A stretch of 64,000 bases of DNA from Phycisphaerae bacterium (GCA_014192545.1 BJHL01000001.1:482380-546379); one strand, 5' to 3'. Positions 9,606 through 19,861 are shown, counted from the first letter of the stretch. Numbers and translations are program-made. Notes: generated from the letters alone by a model not told the origin.

Positions 9606-12600
9606 ATGACCGTTGCGCATCGATTGTTCACGCTGGCCGGCCTCGCCCTGACTGCGACCGCCGTTGCCCAGCCCGCTTTCATCGGGCATACGCCAACCCA
9701 GCAAGTCTTCGGCGAGCCCAGCGGCATCACTAACCGCGAACCCGATGCAGTCCGCACGGGCGAACAAGTCGATCTGTGGGTCAAAGTCGGCCCAAGCTTC
9801 AGCTACGACGTCGTCCTGATCTACTACACCGTTGACGGCACCAGCCCCGTCGGCGCCAACGGCGTGCCCAGCAACTCCAGCACCCGCGTCATCCGCAGCA
9901 GCACCAATCCCAGCCAGTTCGCGTTCATCCGCAACCAGCCCAACGGCATCGGCGGCAACGACGATTGGTGGCGCATCCGCATTCCCGACGCCGACGCGCG
10001 CGCGTACGGCCGGACCATCAACTATCGCATCGCTGCTTGGCGCACCGGCGGCGGCGGCTTGCCCGTGGGCGAGCAGAACACACCCGTGTACAACTACCGC
10101 GTCCTGGCCCCCTGGCCCGGCGCAGGCTTCGGCCAGCCCAACCCCGGCGCCGGCTACCCGCCCGTGCAGTTCTGGAAAGAAGAAGCCTTCATCGGCAACA
10201 CCTTCACCGCTGCGATGCTCGACCAAAACGGCACGCTGTGGGACATGTACTTCCCAACGCCAGGCGGCGTCCAAGGCGTGGGCACCAAGAACGAAGGCTA
10301 CAGCGAACAAGCTGACACCTTCCCCGCTGGCCTCTCCTCCGAAAAACGCGGCCAAATGCACCTCAACCAAGCCATGGTGGGCATCCGCAGCGATCGTGAC
10401 AACGTGACGCACTGGCTCAGCAACCCCAGCGGCGTGAGCTTCAACAACGTCACGCAGAGTTACCTGAGCGACGAAACCAACACCGTTCGCACCACGCAAA
10501 CGCTCTTCGCCAACGGCAACAACATCGCCGTCACGCAAAGCGACTTCGCTCCCGCTGGCATCGACTTCCCCGATGGCCTCGCCGGCACGGGCGAGCAAAA
10601 GCACATGCTCATCAAGCGCATGACGCTGTGCAACAACCTCGCAACGGCGCAAGACGTCACCGTGTACTACTACATGGACCCCGCCCTCAACGGCGGCGAC
10701 CAATACGACGCGATGTTCTGGGATGCGGCTCGCGGCGCGATGACTGCCTTCGACAAGACCACCCGCACTGTCACGGGCACGGGGCCTTTCATCAGCGATC
10801 CCAACGAATACAACATCACCACCTTCGGCAACATGCAGAAGAACATCGCCTTGTACCTCACCGCGGCGATGAAGGTCGATGGCCAACCTGCCAACGAAAA
10901 CTGGCGCGACACCAGCGGCGACCAAAGCCAAGGCTGGATCGCTCGCCGCGTCACGCTGCCGCCGGGCGTTGATGTGAGTGTCGAAATCATGATGGCCGGC
11001 GCGCACTTCCGCCCTGAACCCATCACCGCGCCCATGCCCGGCAGCGACGGCGTGTACGACAACGAAATCGTGCCGATGCTCGACTGGTTCTACGCCAGCA
11101 ACATGGCAACCACGCAAACCACCACCGACACCTACTGGGCCAACTGGCTCAATAACGGCGTCACGCTCGACACGCCCGACGCGCGCTACGACAAACTCAT
11201 GAAGCGTGGCCTCTTGGGCACCGCGCTGCACCAAGACGGCGTACACGGCGGCATCGTTGCTGGCTATCACAACGGCGCGTATTACTACGTCTGGCCGCGT
11301 GATGCCATGTGGGCGGCGGTCACGCTGGCTCGCACGGGCCACTTCACCGAAGCGCGCCAAGCCATCGACTGGATGCGCGTTTCCAGCTATCGCGATTTTG
11401 AAGCCTGGGGCCGCAAGGGCTTCTGGAAGCAAAAGTGCACGACCGACGGCTTCACCGTCTGGGGCGCGCCGCAGATTGACGGCACCGCCGTCTTCCCGTG
11501 GGCTGTCCAGTTCCTCGACAACCTGCAGGCCGATACCGCGTACCTGAACCTCAACTACTCCGCCGTGCGCGACAGCGTTTTGGCGATGACCACCGACAGC
11601 AGCGACAGCCGACTGCGCTGGGAAGAAGCCTTCAACCTGACCTACAGCAACAACCTGTGGGAAGACAGCTACGACACGTTCATCTTCAGCAACGCCAACG
11701 TGCACCGCGGCCTCAAGGACGCGGCGAAGATCGCAACGACCCTGGGCTTTGCGAGCGACGCCAACGACGCCAACACCCGCGCAGGCTGGGTCAAGAGCGG
11801 TCTTGACGCGCGCCTGAACTGGGACGGCGAAAACACCGACATCAGCCAACTGGGTATCGTCTATCCGTTCGAGGTTTATAGCCCGACCGACTTCAATTCC
11901 ACGCGCGTGATGGATCGCATCAACGGCGTGCGCCGCAAGTTCAACAACGCTCACCCCACGGCTGAGCCGCTGGTGAACTACGCGGGCTTCCCCAACGACG
12001 GTTACGGCTGGACCGATCTCATCAACCGTTATTGGGGCGATGGCTACTGGGGCGGCGGCCCGCACGGCGCGGGTCCGTGGTTCTTGACGACGATGTGGTA
12101 CGGCGCGTACTACGCCGTGCGGCAGGACCTGAGCCCCGGCACGGGCGATATCGACAACCACAAGTATCGCCTTGATCTGCTGCTCAACCGCGTGGGGCCT
12201 GTGGGCCTTGGCGCCGAGCAGATTGGCGCACGATTCGTTGACAACAGCAAGCCCGGCTCGCTGCTGTATCCGGGTCAGAACGATTTCATGCTGCAAACCG
12301 CGTGGCCCAACGCGTGGGAAAGCATGAGCTTCTTTACCGACTCGCTGATGCTCTTCCTGGACTACACGCCCAGTGCGCGCACCAACACCATGACCTTTGA
12401 ACCCAAGCTGCCCAGCACTTGGAACACCATGACCTACAACAACGTGCGGATGCAGCCCAGCCCGCTCGCTCCGGTTCACTCCATCGACGTCACCGTCTCG
12501 CGTGACGCTTTCGGCGAGACGCACACTTTCAATAACGATCTGGGCATCGCCGTCAACGTCGGCACGGTCATTCGCACCGACCTGACCAAGCCCATCCGCA

Positions 12601-12944
12601 GCGTCACTCGCAACGATGTTGCACACCCCTACACCCTCGACGCCGCCACGGGCCGCGTGACGATCGCCGCGAACCCGCTCGAAAGCGGCTCGCTGAACGC
12701 TCAAACCGTCTACCGCGTGCAATACGACATCTGCGACAGCATCGACTTCAACAACAACGGCGTCTTCCCCGAAGACCAAGACGTCGTCGACTTCTTCGAC
12801 GTTCTCGCCGGCGGCAACCCCGCGACGTGCGATGTTGTCCTGGGCTGCCAAGACATCGACTTCAACAACAACGGCGTCTTCCCCGAAGACGAAGATGTGG
12901 TTGCGTTCTTCCGTGTGCTGGCTGGTGGCGGCTGCACGGAGTGA
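9606..12944 (+). CDS. Secreted glycoside hydrolase family 15 (glucoamylase-like) protein with two dockerin-like modules
   Basis: A 1112-residue protein. The ATG at 9606 has AGGAG at a good distance; the GTG at 9600 is too close to it. The signal peptide is MTVAHRLFTLAGLALTATAVAQ. A beta-sandwich-like N-terminal half is followed by an (alpha/alpha)6 GH15 domain with GGIVAGYHNGAYYYVWPRDA, QIDGTAVFPWA, NLWEDSYDTF (probable general acid Glu686) and GLGAEQIGARF (probable general base Glu871). Residues 1043-1112 hold two copies of the CDxIDFNNNGVFPED module ending VLAGG. The role would be hydrolysis of alpha-1,4 or related glucans outside the cytoplasm, with the modules docking or anchoring the enzyme. 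The exact substrate is uncertain. The gene ends in a terminator. Confidence 0.9.
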   Translation: MTVAHRLFTLAGLALTATAVAQPAFIGHTPTQQVFGEPSGITNREPDAVRTGEQVDLWVKVGPSFSYDVVLIYYTVDGTSPVGANGVPSNSSTRVIRSSTNPSQFAFIRNQPNGIGGNDDWWRIRIPDADARAYGRTINYRIAAWRTGGGGLPVGEQNTPVYNYRVLAPWPGAGFGQPNPGAGYPPVQFWKEEAFIGNTFTAAMLDQNGTLWDMYFPTPGGVQGVGTKNEGYSEQADTFPAGLSSEKRGQMHLNQAMVGIRSDRDNVTHWLSNPSGVSFNNVTQSYLSDETNTVRTTQTLFANGNNIAVTQSDFAPAGIDFPDGLAGTGEQKHMLIKRMTLCNNLATAQDVTVYYYMDPALNGGDQYDAMFWDAARGAMTAFDKTTRTVTGTGPFISDPNEYNITTFGNMQKNIALYLTAAMKVDGQPANENWRDTSGDQSQGWIARRVTLPPGVDVSVEIMMAGAHFRPEPITAPMPGSDGVYDNEIVPMLDWFYASNMATTQTTTDTYWANWLNNGVTLDTPDARYDKLMKRGLLGTALHQDGVHGGIVAGYHNGAYYYVWPRDAMWAAVTLARTGHFTEARQAIDWMRVSSYRDFEAWGRKGFWKQKCTTDGFTVWGAPQIDGTAVFPWAVQFLDNLQADTAYLNLNYSAVRDSVLAMTTDSSDSRLRWEEAFNLTYSNNLWEDSYDTFIFSNANVHRGLKDAAKIATTLGFASDANDANTRAGWVKSGLDARLNWDGENTDISQLGIVYPFEVYSPTDFNSTRVMDRINGVRRKFNNAHPTAEPLVNYAGFPNDGYGWTDLINRYWGDGYWGGGPHGAGPWFLTTMWYGAYYAVRQDLSPGTGDIDNHKYRLDLLLNRVGPVGLGAEQIGARFVDNSKPGSLLYPGQNDFMLQTAWPNAWESMSFFTDSLMLFLDYTPSARTNTMTFEPKLPSTWNTMTYNNVRMQPSPLAPVHSIDVTVSRDAFGETHTFNNDLGIAVNVGTVIRTDLTKPIRSVTRNDVAHPYTLDAATGRVTIAANPLESGSLNAQTVYRVQYDICDSIDFNNNGVFPEDQDVVDFFDVLAGGNPATCDVVLGCQDIDFNNNGVFPEDEDVVAFFRVLAGGGCTE

Positions 12945-12951
12945 AGAAGAG

Positions 12952-12989
12952 AGTGACGAAGTAATGAAGTGACGGAGTGACGAAGTAGA
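12952..12989. repeat. Degenerate GTGACGAAGT array after the GH15 stop codon
   Basis: Imperfect units GTGACGAAGT, AATGAAGT, GACGGAGT, GACGAAGT start within ten bases of the stop codon and precede the terminator. This is the same family as 7913-7958 and 39971-40008. Confidence 0.65.
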
Positions 12990-12992
12990 TTG

Positions 12993-13022
12993 AGCCCTGG
13001 CGGGTGACGCTGGGGCTTTTTT
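12993..13022 (+). terminator. Intrinsic terminator of the GH15 gene
   Basis: AGCCCTGGCG pairs with CGCTGGGGCT (10 bp with two G-U pairs, loop GGTGA), followed by six T. Confidence 0.85.
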
Positions 13023-13190
13023 CTGCGCTTGATTTTGTGCATCGCTGATTGCGCTTGCGATATGCGGTTGGCGCGACCACCAGAGCAGTTGGTCGTAGCG
13101 CAGGTAGCGGTTGTACGCGAGTGTTGAGAGATCGAAGTTGGCGGCGCAAAGGTCGCGCAGCATGTCGGTGTCGTAACTGGTCAGTTGCAT
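13023..13190 (-). pseudogene. Possible remnant of a small gene with a strong ribosome binding site
   Basis: An ATG at 13190 on the minus strand is preceded by GGGGAGGGGACAC, a strong Shine-Dalgarno. It begins MQLTSYDTDMLRDLCAANFD and continues LSTLAYNRYLRYDQLLWWSR, which looks like a natural small helical, perhaps DNA-binding, protein. The frame has no stop of its own: it reads through the terminator hairpin and on antisense through the GH15 gene to 9441. The likeliest reading is a gene whose 3' end was lost. The rest of the gap to 13384 holds only a palindromic repeat. Confidence 0.35.
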
Positions 13191-13354
13191 GTGTCCCCTC
13201 CCCGGTTGCCGCGCGCGAGGAACTTCTCGCGCGACTGGTGAGTTATACCAGAGCGGCGAGGAGATACAAGCGGGAAAAGGGGGAGTGACTGGGAATGGGC
13301 GCACACTTGCGGTGAGTGGGCGCGAGATTTCTTTGTCCGCGCGGGGGACTGCTC

Positions 13355-13383
13355 GCTGCCGCCCGGGACGGACGGCCTACTGG
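13355..13383. repeat. Palindromic repeat, CTGCCGCCCGGGACGGACGG type
   Basis: GC-rich inverted repeat ending in CCTACTGG, immediately downstream of the membrane-protein gene at 13385. Related copies lie at 35619-35650 and 42100-42131. Confidence 0.6.
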
Positions 13384-13384
13384 T

Positions 13385-14005
13385 TCATTGCGCGGCGGCC
13401 GGTCGCGTGAGTCCATCCGCTGTCCACAGCGCATCAAACGCGCGGAGCGAGCGCTCGTTGCCGAATGTTGCGATGAATCGTCGCACAGATCCGCGAGCAA
13501 CGCCTGCCAGCGCGATCGTTATCACACCGCCGAGGGCGACTGTGAGCAATGCGAAGACATCACCAAGCTTTTGCTGCGCGATCGCGATGGGTGTGGTGTC
13601 ATGCGTGACCGCTGCCCAGCGATAGACGAACCAAATCACGCACGCAACGCCGCAAGCCGCGACGATCATCGCTAGTCGTTTTGCGCCCACTACACCGGGC
13701 ACAAGCAACGCGAATACAAAACTCAACCCCGGAGCTATGAGTAGGAACCACAACCAATCAGTCAGGTAGTCCCACGGTACCACGCGATCCCAGCCGCCGA
13801 ATTCCGCGAACGCACGCTGTGCCGCATCAAGTCGCTTCGCTGGCACCGGCTTCCACACACCGTGCGGCGCATCGGTCAGAACGACTATGCGATTGGCAAA
13901 TGGCCACGACATCGCGAACGCCGTTGACTGCGCCATCGCGCCGATTGCACCACCAGCGATCGCAATCGTTGTGGCCAAACGAACGATGCGCGAACCAATC
14001 GCCAT
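13385..14005 (-). CDS. Membrane protein of unknown function
   Basis: 206 residues with four hydrophobic stretches: an N-terminal one (residues about 5-30, TTIAIAGGAIGAMAQSTAFA, which could be a signal anchor), then WLWFLLIAPGLSFVFALLVPGVVG, LAMIVAACGVACVIWFVYRW and VFALLTVALGGVITIALAGV. The soluble stretch at about 40-85 (VLTDAPHGVWKPVPAKRLDA) is probably extracytoplasmic. The family was not recognised. It sits 27 bases downstream of the helicase gene on the same strand and may be cotranscribed with it. Confidence 0.65.
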   Translation of the reverse strand: MAIGSRIVRLATTIAIAGGAIGAMAQSTAFAMSWPFANRIVVLTDAPHGVWKPVPAKRLDAAQRAFAEFGGWDRVVPWDYLTDWLWFLLIAPGLSFVFALLVPGVVGAKRLAMIVAACGVACVIWFVYRWAAVTHDTTPIAIAQQKLGDVFALLTVALGGVITIALAGVARGSVRRFIATFGNERSLRAFDALWTADGLTRPAAAQ

Positions 14006-14032
14006 CTCTACCCTCGCTCGATTAGTTGGTAC

Positions 14033-15613
14033 TCAGCGGCGCTTGACGCCTTTGATCATCATCTTTGGCGGCAGCTTCGTGGGGACGATGCCGCCGGGGA
14101 ACTTGGTGGGGTCGGGGGCGGCGGTGTTCGCTACTGGCAGCACGGGCTTGCCGGTTTCCATGCGGTTGATTTTTTGCTGCGGCGGCGGGGCTGGGGTTGG
14201 GGCTGCGCCGGGGGCTTGCACAACCGTCAGGCCACCTTGGGGGCGGCCGTTGGTGGGAGCGCGGAAGCCGTCGGGTGGGGTTTCGCGGGGTTCAAAGTCG
14301 GGGTATTCGAGCTTGGGGACTTCGGCGTTGATGAGCAGCTCGATGTTGGTAAGCAGTTCGCCTTGGTCGGGCGTGACGAAGCTCCACGCGACGCCATCGC
14401 GACCAGCGCGGGCGGTGCGACCGATGCGGTGGACGTAGACCTCGGGGTCTTCGGGCAGGTCGAAGTTGATGACGTGGGTGATGCCTTCGACATCGATGCC
14501 GCGTGAGGCGAGATCGCTGGCGACGAGGACGGTCATTTTGCCGCCGCGAAGCTGCTGCATGGTGCTGTTGCGCTTGCTTTGGCTCATGTCGCCGTGGATG
14601 GCGCGGGCTTCGATGCCGCGGGCGGAGAGGCCTTCGGCGATTTCGTCGACGTGGCGCTTGAGGCGGCAGAAGACGATGGTGAGGGCGGGTTCTTCGTGGC
14701 GGAGCAGGTGCAGGAGGAGGCGCTTCTTGTCCCAGTGATTCACGGGGAGGTAGAACTGCTTGACCATGTTGACGGTCAGGCTGCCCGAGTGCACGATGAT
14801 CTTTTTGGCCTCGGGCTTCATGTGGGTGCGAGCCAGCCGCTCGATGTCGGGGCTGATGGTCGCGCTCACGAGAACCGTTTGGTGATCTTGCTTGATGCCG
14901 CCGAGGATTTTCTTGATGTCGTCGCGGAAACCGATGTCGAGCATGCGATCGACTTCATCGAGGACGACGTGCTTGACGTTCTTGAAGTGGATGTGCCCGC
15001 GTTCGAGCATGTCCATGATGCGGCCTGGCGTGCCGACGATGATTTGGCAGCCTTTTTCGAGCTTGGTAGCCTGCGCCTGGATGCCTTGGCCGCCGTAGAC
15101 GGTGACGGCGCGGATGGGGGTGAAGCGGCCGATGTCTTCGATTTCGCCGGTGATTTGAATGGCGAGCTCGCGCGTGGGGGCGAGGACGAGGGCTTGGAAG
15201 GGGACGTCGCGCTCGAGCTTGCAGAGGAGCGGGATGCCAAAGGCGGCGGTTTTGCCGGTGCCGGTTTTGGCTTGGCCGATGACATCGCCACCTTCCATGA
15301 CGGCGGGGATGAGGCCGGCCTGGGTCTTGGTGGGATATTTGAAGCTGCAGGCTTCGATGCCCTTCATGACGCTGTTGCGCAGGCCCAGGTCGGCGAAGGT
15401 TTTGGAGGTGTCGAAGGTGTCGGAGAGATCGCCGTCGCCTGCGGTTTTCTTGGGCGCGGTGGGGTCTTCGATTTCGCCGATGTGGACGGGGGCGGGGAGG
15501 TCGCTGGCGTCGGCCGCGCTGTGGTTGGCGTGGTCGGCGTGGGGGGCGCGATCAGCGGGGTGGTTGGCGGCGGGCTGGGGGTTGTCGTTGAACAGAGCGT
15601 CGAGGTGGTCCAT
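14033..15613 (-). CDS. DEAD-box family ATP-dependent RNA helicase (motif II reads DEVD)
   Basis: A 526-residue helicase. It has the Q motif (F.DLGLRNSVMKGIE, YPTKTQA), motif I AKTGTGKTAAFGIP, Ia PTRELAIQI, Ib TPGRIMDML, motif II VLDEVDRMLDIGF (DEVD instead of DEAD), motif III SAT, motif IV IVFCRLK, V ASDLASRGIDV and VI HRIGRTARAGR. A Pro-rich tail of about 90 residues follows. The start is uncertain: the ATG at 15613 is chosen, but the frame opens upstream to a TTG at 15712, and neither has a Shine-Dalgarno. The N-terminal 75 residues are low-complexity (His/Asp/Pro-rich). Relatives such as RhlE/CsdA unwind rRNA or mRNA structure in ribosome assembly and cold adaptation. Confidence 0.93.
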   Translation of the reverse strand: MDHLDALFNDNPQPAANHPADRAPHADHANHSAADASDLPAPVHIGEIEDPTAPKKTAGDGDLSDTFDTSKTFADLGLRNSVMKGIEACSFKYPTKTQAGLIPAVMEGGDVIGQAKTGTGKTAAFGIPLLCKLERDVPFQALVLAPTRELAIQITGEIEDIGRFTPIRAVTVYGGQGIQAQATKLEKGCQIIVGTPGRIMDMLERGHIHFKNVKHVVLDEVDRMLDIGFRDDIKKILGGIKQDHQTVLVSATISPDIERLARTHMKPEAKKIIVHSGSLTVNMVKQFYLPVNHWDKKRLLLHLLRHEEPALTIVFCRLKRHVDEIAEGLSARGIEARAIHGDMSQSKRNSTMQQLRGGKMTVLVASDLASRGIDVEGITHVINFDLPEDPEVYVHRIGRTARAGRDGVAWSFVTPDQGELLTNIELLINAEVPKLEYPDFEPRETPPDGFRAPTNGRPQGGLTVVQAPGAAPTPAPPPQQKINRMETGKPVLPVANTAAPDPTKFPGGIVPTKLPPKMMIKGVKRR

Positions 15614-15757
15614 GGCGAGGGGCTGGGGTACGAGTTGGGATTCGATGCACTCGACGTCATTGGTCGGGCGCGTGAGGCGGGGGCTAGTTGTGGGCACGGC
15701 GAGTACGTCCAATCAGTTGTCAGAGCATTACTTACAAACGACAATGATTTCCAGCGA

Positions 15758-15778
15758 GGCTTCCTGAGATTGGAAGCC
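15758..15778 (-). promoter_or_regulatory. Hairpin in the putative leader of the helicase gene
   Basis: A perfect 7-bp stem (GGCTTCC/GGAAGCC, loop of 7) lies about 145 bases upstream of the helicase ATG. There is no U-run. A structured long leader would fit a cold-shock-type helicase, but this is weak evidence. The rest of the 15614-15999 gap shows nothing recognisable. Confidence 0.2.
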
Positions 15779-15999
15779 ACGCAGGAACGCTCCCGGCACT
15801 CGGCATGGGGCGACAAGCACGACCGAGGGGGGTGCCTGTTGCCTGACGCCGAATGCCGCTTCTCTATCTTTCGGGCAGAACCGCTGCGGGTGATGAAACT
15901 CGCGGGAGCGGAGCCCGTTGAGAAACTGTCGCTGGATAGTAGGCGGGCGGGGTTTGTGGGGATGGGGGTGCGATTTGCAAGCGCCATGGGCGTTTGTGG

Positions 16000-16028
16000 T
16001 TGCGCGATGGTGGGCGATGCGCTATATT
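16000..16028 (+). promoter_or_regulatory. Probable promoter of the DNA methyltransferase gene
   Basis: TTGCGC, exactly 17 bases, then TATATT. It lies 70 bases upstream of the ATG at 16098. Confidence 0.45.
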
Positions 16029-16097
16029 GGCGTTGCCTGCCGCATGGAAGCGGTGTGGAAAGTTTTGGGTTTGGTGCTGACTGAAGCGTTAAGACGT

Positions 16098-17063
16098 ATG
16101 CCGACCGCGACTGAGAAGAGTTCTGGGAAGAAGCCGCGCGCGCCTAAGGCGGGGAAGTCGCCGATTGTGGTTGAACGGGATGGGTGCAGTGCGAACGCGT
16201 ATGTGGGAGACTGCCGGGAGATTTTGCCGGGGTTGGAGGCGGTTGCGAAGAGCCAGGTGAGTCTGGTTTTTGCGGATCCGCCGTTTAATTGGAATCGGGC
16301 GTATGACCGCTGGGATGACAAGATGCCCGAGCGCGAGTACATCGATTTCACGTATGCGTGGATCAACTTGTGCGTGCGGGCACTCAAGCCGGGCGGGAGT
16401 TTGTGGATCAATATTCCGGATGACTGGGCGGCGGAGATTACGGCGTTTTTGAAGGGGCGATTTGAGGGGACTCCCGGTGTGCCGGCGTTGGCGGCGGCGA
16501 TGCACATGGAGAATTGGTGCGTGTGGCACTACCGGTTTGGGCAGAACACGACCAAGCGGTTTATCAATAGCAAGGTGCATGCGTTGCATTTTGTGAAGGC
16601 TGGGGGCGAGCCGACTTGGAATGCGCATGAGGTGCTGGAGCAGAGTGATCGGGCGGCGATTTATGATGATCCGCGGACCAAGAGCAAAAAGGATGGGATG
16701 CCGCCTGGGCTGCGGGTGCCCATGGATGTGTGGTATGGGCAGTTTTGGGGGCGGGTGCAGGGGAACAACAAAGAGCGGCGTGGATACCACGATAATCAGT
16801 TGCCCGAGGTGTACTTGGAGCGGGTAATTCGGGCGTGCAGCAATGAGGGGGACTTGGTTTTGGATCCGTTTTTGGGAAGTGGCACGACGGGGGTGGTTGC
16901 GCTGGCACTGAAGCGGAATTTCATTGGGACGGAGTTCAGTGAAGAGAATGCGAAGAGCGCTTGTGAGCGGATAAAGATTGGGCCGTATCGCGTGATGGGG
17001 GAGGCGCGTGGGACGAGTTCGGCGATTTTTGAGCATCGAAGGAAAAGTGAGCGCACGGGCTGA
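16098..17063 (+). CDS. Site-specific DNA methyltransferase (N6-adenine or N4-cytosine, beta class), no partner nuclease
   Basis: 321 residues. Motif IV is FADPPFNWNRAYDRWDD, and the AdoMet-binding motif I region is near the C-terminus (DLVLDPFLGSGTTGVVALAL, then FIGTEF). The order IV - recognition domain - I places it in the beta class of the N6_N4_Mtase family. The DPPF tetrad fits N4-C or N6-A methylation; the base and site cannot be told. The basic N-terminus (KSSGKKPRAPKAGKS) may bind DNA. No restriction endonuclease gene is adjacent. The stop codon TGA lies inside the palindromic repeat that follows. Confidence 0.88.
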   Translation: MPTATEKSSGKKPRAPKAGKSPIVVERDGCSANAYVGDCREILPGLEAVAKSQVSLVFADPPFNWNRAYDRWDDKMPEREYIDFTYAWINLCVRALKPGGSLWINIPDDWAAEITAFLKGRFEGTPGVPALAAAMHMENWCVWHYRFGQNTTKRFINSKVHALHFVKAGGEPTWNAHEVLEQSDRAAIYDDPRTKSKKDGMPPGLRVPMDVWYGQFWGRVQGNNKERRGYHDNQLPEVYLERVIRACSNEGDLVLDPFLGSGTTGVVALALKRNFIGTEFSEENAKSACERIKIGPYRVMGEARGTSSAIFEHRRKSERTG

Positions 17064-17077
17064 GAGCCCGTGCCACC
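17053..17077. repeat. Palindromic repeat (GCACGGGCT arms, CCACC tail) overlapping the methyltransferase stop codon
   Basis: Arms GCACGGGCT and AGCCCGTGC around GAG, followed by CACC. The methyltransferase stop codon falls in the loop. The copy at 26691-26715 is the same apart from one loop base (GAA), and a half copy lies at 25612-25630. Confidence 0.75.
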
Positions 17078-17118
17078 AGAGGCAAAGGTGCCAATGAAGG
17101 CATGTGAAGGCAACTGTC

Positions 17119-18147
17119 ATGGCGAAGAAGCCGGCGAAGGTTGAGGTGGAGAGTGTGGCGGCGGGTGATGCGTTGCCTCGCATGGCGATCATTACGGGGC
17201 CGGAGTCTTACATGCGCACTATGGAGACGCAGAAGATTCGCGATGCGCTGGTGAAGAAGCATGGGGAGGTTGAGACGTTTGTGTTTGATGGGGGCAGTTC
17301 GCAGGCGGTGGAGGTTTTGGATGAGTGCCGGTCGTTTGGGCTGATGGCGACGCACAAGTTGATCATTGTGGATAACGCGGCGGAGTTGGTGAAGGAGCAC
17401 AGCAGGCCGCTGTTTGAGAAGTATGCGGAGCAGCCGGTTGAGAGTGCGACGCTGATTTTGCGGGGTGAGAAGTGGTTTGCGGGGAAGCTGGATAAGTTGG
17501 TGGACAAGGTCGGGGTGGTGGTCAAGTGCGAGGAGCCGGCGCCGGCGGTGGCAATTGACTGGGTGGTGACGCACGCAAAGAAGGCGCACAAGGCGAGCAT
17601 TGATAAAGAGACGGCAACTGTGCTGGTGAATCGCGTGGGGGCGACGTATGGCAAGTTGGATACGGAAATCGCGAAGCTGGCAGCGGCGGCGGGGATGAAC
17701 GATGCGGGCGAGGCGAATGCGATCACGCGGCAACTTGTCGCGCAGTTTGTGGGTGTTTCGCGTGAGGAAGAAGCGTGGAACATTCAGAAGACGCTGCTGA
17801 CGGGGAATCCGGATGCGGCGTTGCAGCACTTGCGACACATTTTGGATGTGTCGCGGCAACCCACGCCGGTGGTGATGTATGCGATGCTGGACCTGGCGCG
17901 CAAGCTGCATGGCGTGACGGCGGGGCTGAAGGCGGGGGCGAATCTGTTTCAGCTTGCCAAGCCTTTGAAGTTGTGGGGGCAGAGCCAGGAGGTGATTGTG
18001 CAGGCGGCGAGACGCTTGCAGCCCGCACAGACGCTGGCGTTTTATCAATCGGCGGTGGAAGCTGACGTGCGCAGCAAGAGCGGGCTGGGGGAGGCGGATC
18101 GGTCGATGGAAATGCTGGTGGTGAAGCTGTGCAGGATGTTGCGATGA
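17119..18147 (+). CDS. holA: DNA polymerase III subunit delta
   Basis: 342 residues matching HolA: ITGPESYMRTMETQKIRDAL at the N-terminus (the P-loop-like region is degenerate, as usual for delta), FGLMATHKLIIVDNA, then a C-terminal collar domain with LARKLHGV and LWGQSQEVIVQAARRL. Delta opens the sliding clamp as part of the clamp loader. The ATG at 17119 has AAGG at a good distance; the GTG at 17104 is the alternative. It lies 55 bases after the methyltransferase and probably has no tight coupling to it. Confidence 0.85.
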   Translation: MAKKPAKVEVESVAAGDALPRMAIITGPESYMRTMETQKIRDALVKKHGEVETFVFDGGSSQAVEVLDECRSFGLMATHKLIIVDNAAELVKEHSRPLFEKYAEQPVESATLILRGEKWFAGKLDKLVDKVGVVVKCEEPAPAVAIDWVVTHAKKAHKASIDKETATVLVNRVGATYGKLDTEIAKLAAAAGMNDAGEANAITRQLVAQFVGVSREEEAWNIQKTLLTGNPDAALQHLRHILDVSRQPTPVVMYAMLDLARKLHGVTAGLKAGANLFQLAKPLKLWGQSQEVIVQAARRLQPAQTLAFYQSAVEADVRSKSGLGEADRSMEMLVVKLCRMLR

Positions 18148-18288
18148 GAAGAGGGCGGAGATTACCCTGACAAATTCCGGCCAGAAAGTGGCTGTGTTTG
18201 CTGGCGGAGTGGCTTCACTCGCGCCCAACGTCTATCCTTGCGACCCTTCGCCGGGCACGTGTTTGCCTTGCGGCGGTATTGGCTTTGA

Positions 18289-19752
<1,464 letters not shown>

Positions 19753-19756
19753 GAAA

Positions 19757-19790
19757 TAGGCACTAGGGACTGGGCACTAGGCATTAGGGT
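19757..19790. repeat. GGGACTGGGCACTAGGCATT-type repeat after atpD
   Basis: A short degenerate copy (CACTAGGGACTGGG..CATTAGGG) of the heptamer family seen at 21645-21704, 22475-22504, 25073-25102, 27461-27506 and 27532-27560. It lies between the atpD stop codon and the terminator. Confidence 0.65.
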
Positions 19791-19796
19791 GAAGAC

Positions 19797-19828
19797 AAAC
19801 CTCGCGAGAAGTCGCGGGGTTTTTTGTT
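19797..19828 (+). terminator. Intrinsic terminator of atpD
   Basis: AACCTCGCG pairs with CGCGGGGTT around AGAAGT, followed by a T-rich run (TTTTTGTTTG). Confidence 0.85.
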
Positions 19829-19861
19829 TGTTTACAATCGCTTGGCCGCCGGACGGCGTGA

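Noticed and set aside
9441-13304. Very long open frame (1287 codons) on the minus strand opposite the GH15 gene
   Set aside because: It mirrors the codon structure of the GH15 gene, and its translation is Val/Ala/Arg/Gly-rich without domains. Only its first 50 or so codons, beyond the GH15 gene, look natural.
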